6,317 nucleotides of DNA from Stenotrophomonas sp. GTDB lineage: Bacteria > Pseudomonadota > Gammaproteobacteria > Xanthomonadales > Xanthomonadaceae. The position numbers and the translations under genes are program-made. The stretch is taken from contig QFOV01000196.1 in assembly GCA_003248565.1 (NCBI GenBank), positions 1-6,317 on the forward strand, read 5' to 3'. How positions within the stretch are numbered: the stretch's first letter is position 1; every line of letters begins with the position of its first letter. Positions 5,871 to 6,317 of the stretch are shown in pieces. The notes beneath the pieces were generated by a model, which had not been told where the DNA came from, searched no databases, and saw nothing but the letters and a program-made list of their open reading frames with translations.

Positions 5871-6317
5871 ATGCGTAGCAAGCTGTTTGTGCCCGGCGCA
5901 CGTCCGGAACTGTTCGACAAGGCCTTGGCCAGTGCGGCCGATGCCTTGTCCTTCGATCTGGAGGATTCCGTCCCCGAGGCTGGCAAACAGGCGGCGCGCG
6001 CGGCCATCGCCAGCTTCCTCGCCCGTGCCGACGTGCTTGCCAGCAACAAGCTGCTGATCGTCCGTACCAACGCCACCGACAGCCCGCACTTCGCCGCCGA
6101 TCTGGCTGCGATGGCGGTGCCCGGCCTGTGGCTGCTCAATATCCCCAAGGTGGAATCGGCCGCGCAGGTGCGGCAGGTAGTCGTTGCGCTGGAACGCGCC
6201 GAGGCCGCCAATGGCGTCACCCGCCCGATCGGCCTGCTGCTGAACATCGAAACCCCGCGTGGCCTGCGTCTGGCCGCTGAATTGGCTGGCGCGCATCCGC
6301 GCGTCGCCGGCCTGCAG
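5871..6317 (+). CDS. CitE-like CoA-ester lyase / HpcH-HpaI family aldolase, N-terminal half (partial)
   Basis: The 149 visible residues run in frame to the window edge and match the front half of a CitE-like TIM barrel; the family is usually about 270-290 residues. Members make or break carbon-carbon bonds of acyl-CoA thioesters, such as citryl-, malyl- or citramalyl-CoA, with a Mg ion in the cytosol. Visible signatures are RSKLFVPG at the N terminus, FDLEDSVP (28-35), the substrate-binding arginine region IVRTN (63-67), NIPKVES (90-96) and LLNIETPRG (123-131), with Glu127 as a metal ligand. The second acidic ligand lies beyond the window. The ATG at 5871 has a strong AGGGGA Shine-Dalgarno (5861-5866) four bases upstream. 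It is co-oriented with the helicase but separated by 625 bases of repeats, so it is not an operon partner. Substrate specificity cannot be read from this half. Confidence 0.9.
   Translation, partial: MRSKLFVPGARPELFDKALASAADALSFDLEDSVPEAGKQAARAAIASFLARADVLASNKLLIVRTNATDSPHFAADLAAMAVPGLWLLNIPKVESAAQVRQVVVALERAEAANGVTRPIGLLLNIETPRGLRLAAELAGAHPRVAGLQ

Noticed and set aside
5645..6247. 200-codon minus-strand frame opposite the lyase start
   Set aside because: It is antisense to the clearly conserved CitE-like motifs and runs into the hairpin block, so it is a shadow frame.

Overview
The window suggests a GC-rich gammaproteobacterium of the Xanthomonadaceae (Xanthomonas or a close relative). The main support is the intergenic DNA at about 5418-5721. 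It is packed with C-run/G-run hairpins of the 'CCCTCACCC / CCCGCAAGCGGG / GGCCGCAGGCC' style familiar from that family. The placement is an inference from pattern memory, not from a database search.

Layout, left to right. Positions 1 to about 98 are the end of an IS3-family insertion sequence that runs out of the window to the left. Only the first eight codons of its orfA (minus strand), the ribosome binding site and the terminal region are visible. Positions 99-343 are non-coding and hold a few inverted repeats but no convincing promoter. Positions 344-5245 (plus strand) are one intact gene of 1633 codons. It encodes a giant Upf1-like superfamily 1 helicase carrying a C-terminal PD-(D/E)xK/Vsr-like nuclease domain. 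Positions 5246-5870 are non-coding: about 170 plain bases, then a roughly 300-base mosaic of strong hairpins, a G-quadruplex motif and a TGGCTT hexamer tandem array, then a short leader. From 5871 to the window end is the first half of a CitE-like (HpcH/HpaI family) CoA-ester lyase or aldolase.

The helicase-nuclease is the accessory element of interest. It stands alone between an insertion sequence and an ordinary metabolic gene, with no visible methylase, toxin or partner gene. This is the arrangement expected of a self-contained, single-protein nucleic-acid-processing or anti-phage system. That role is inferred from architecture and position; nothing in the sequence proves it. The lyase is probably ordinary chromosomal metabolism and not functionally linked to the helicase.

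A recurring theme is that all three start sites (IS orfA, helicase, lyase) have an inverted repeat overlapping the Shine-Dalgarno sequence. The IS case is the most convincing and the other two are weaker.
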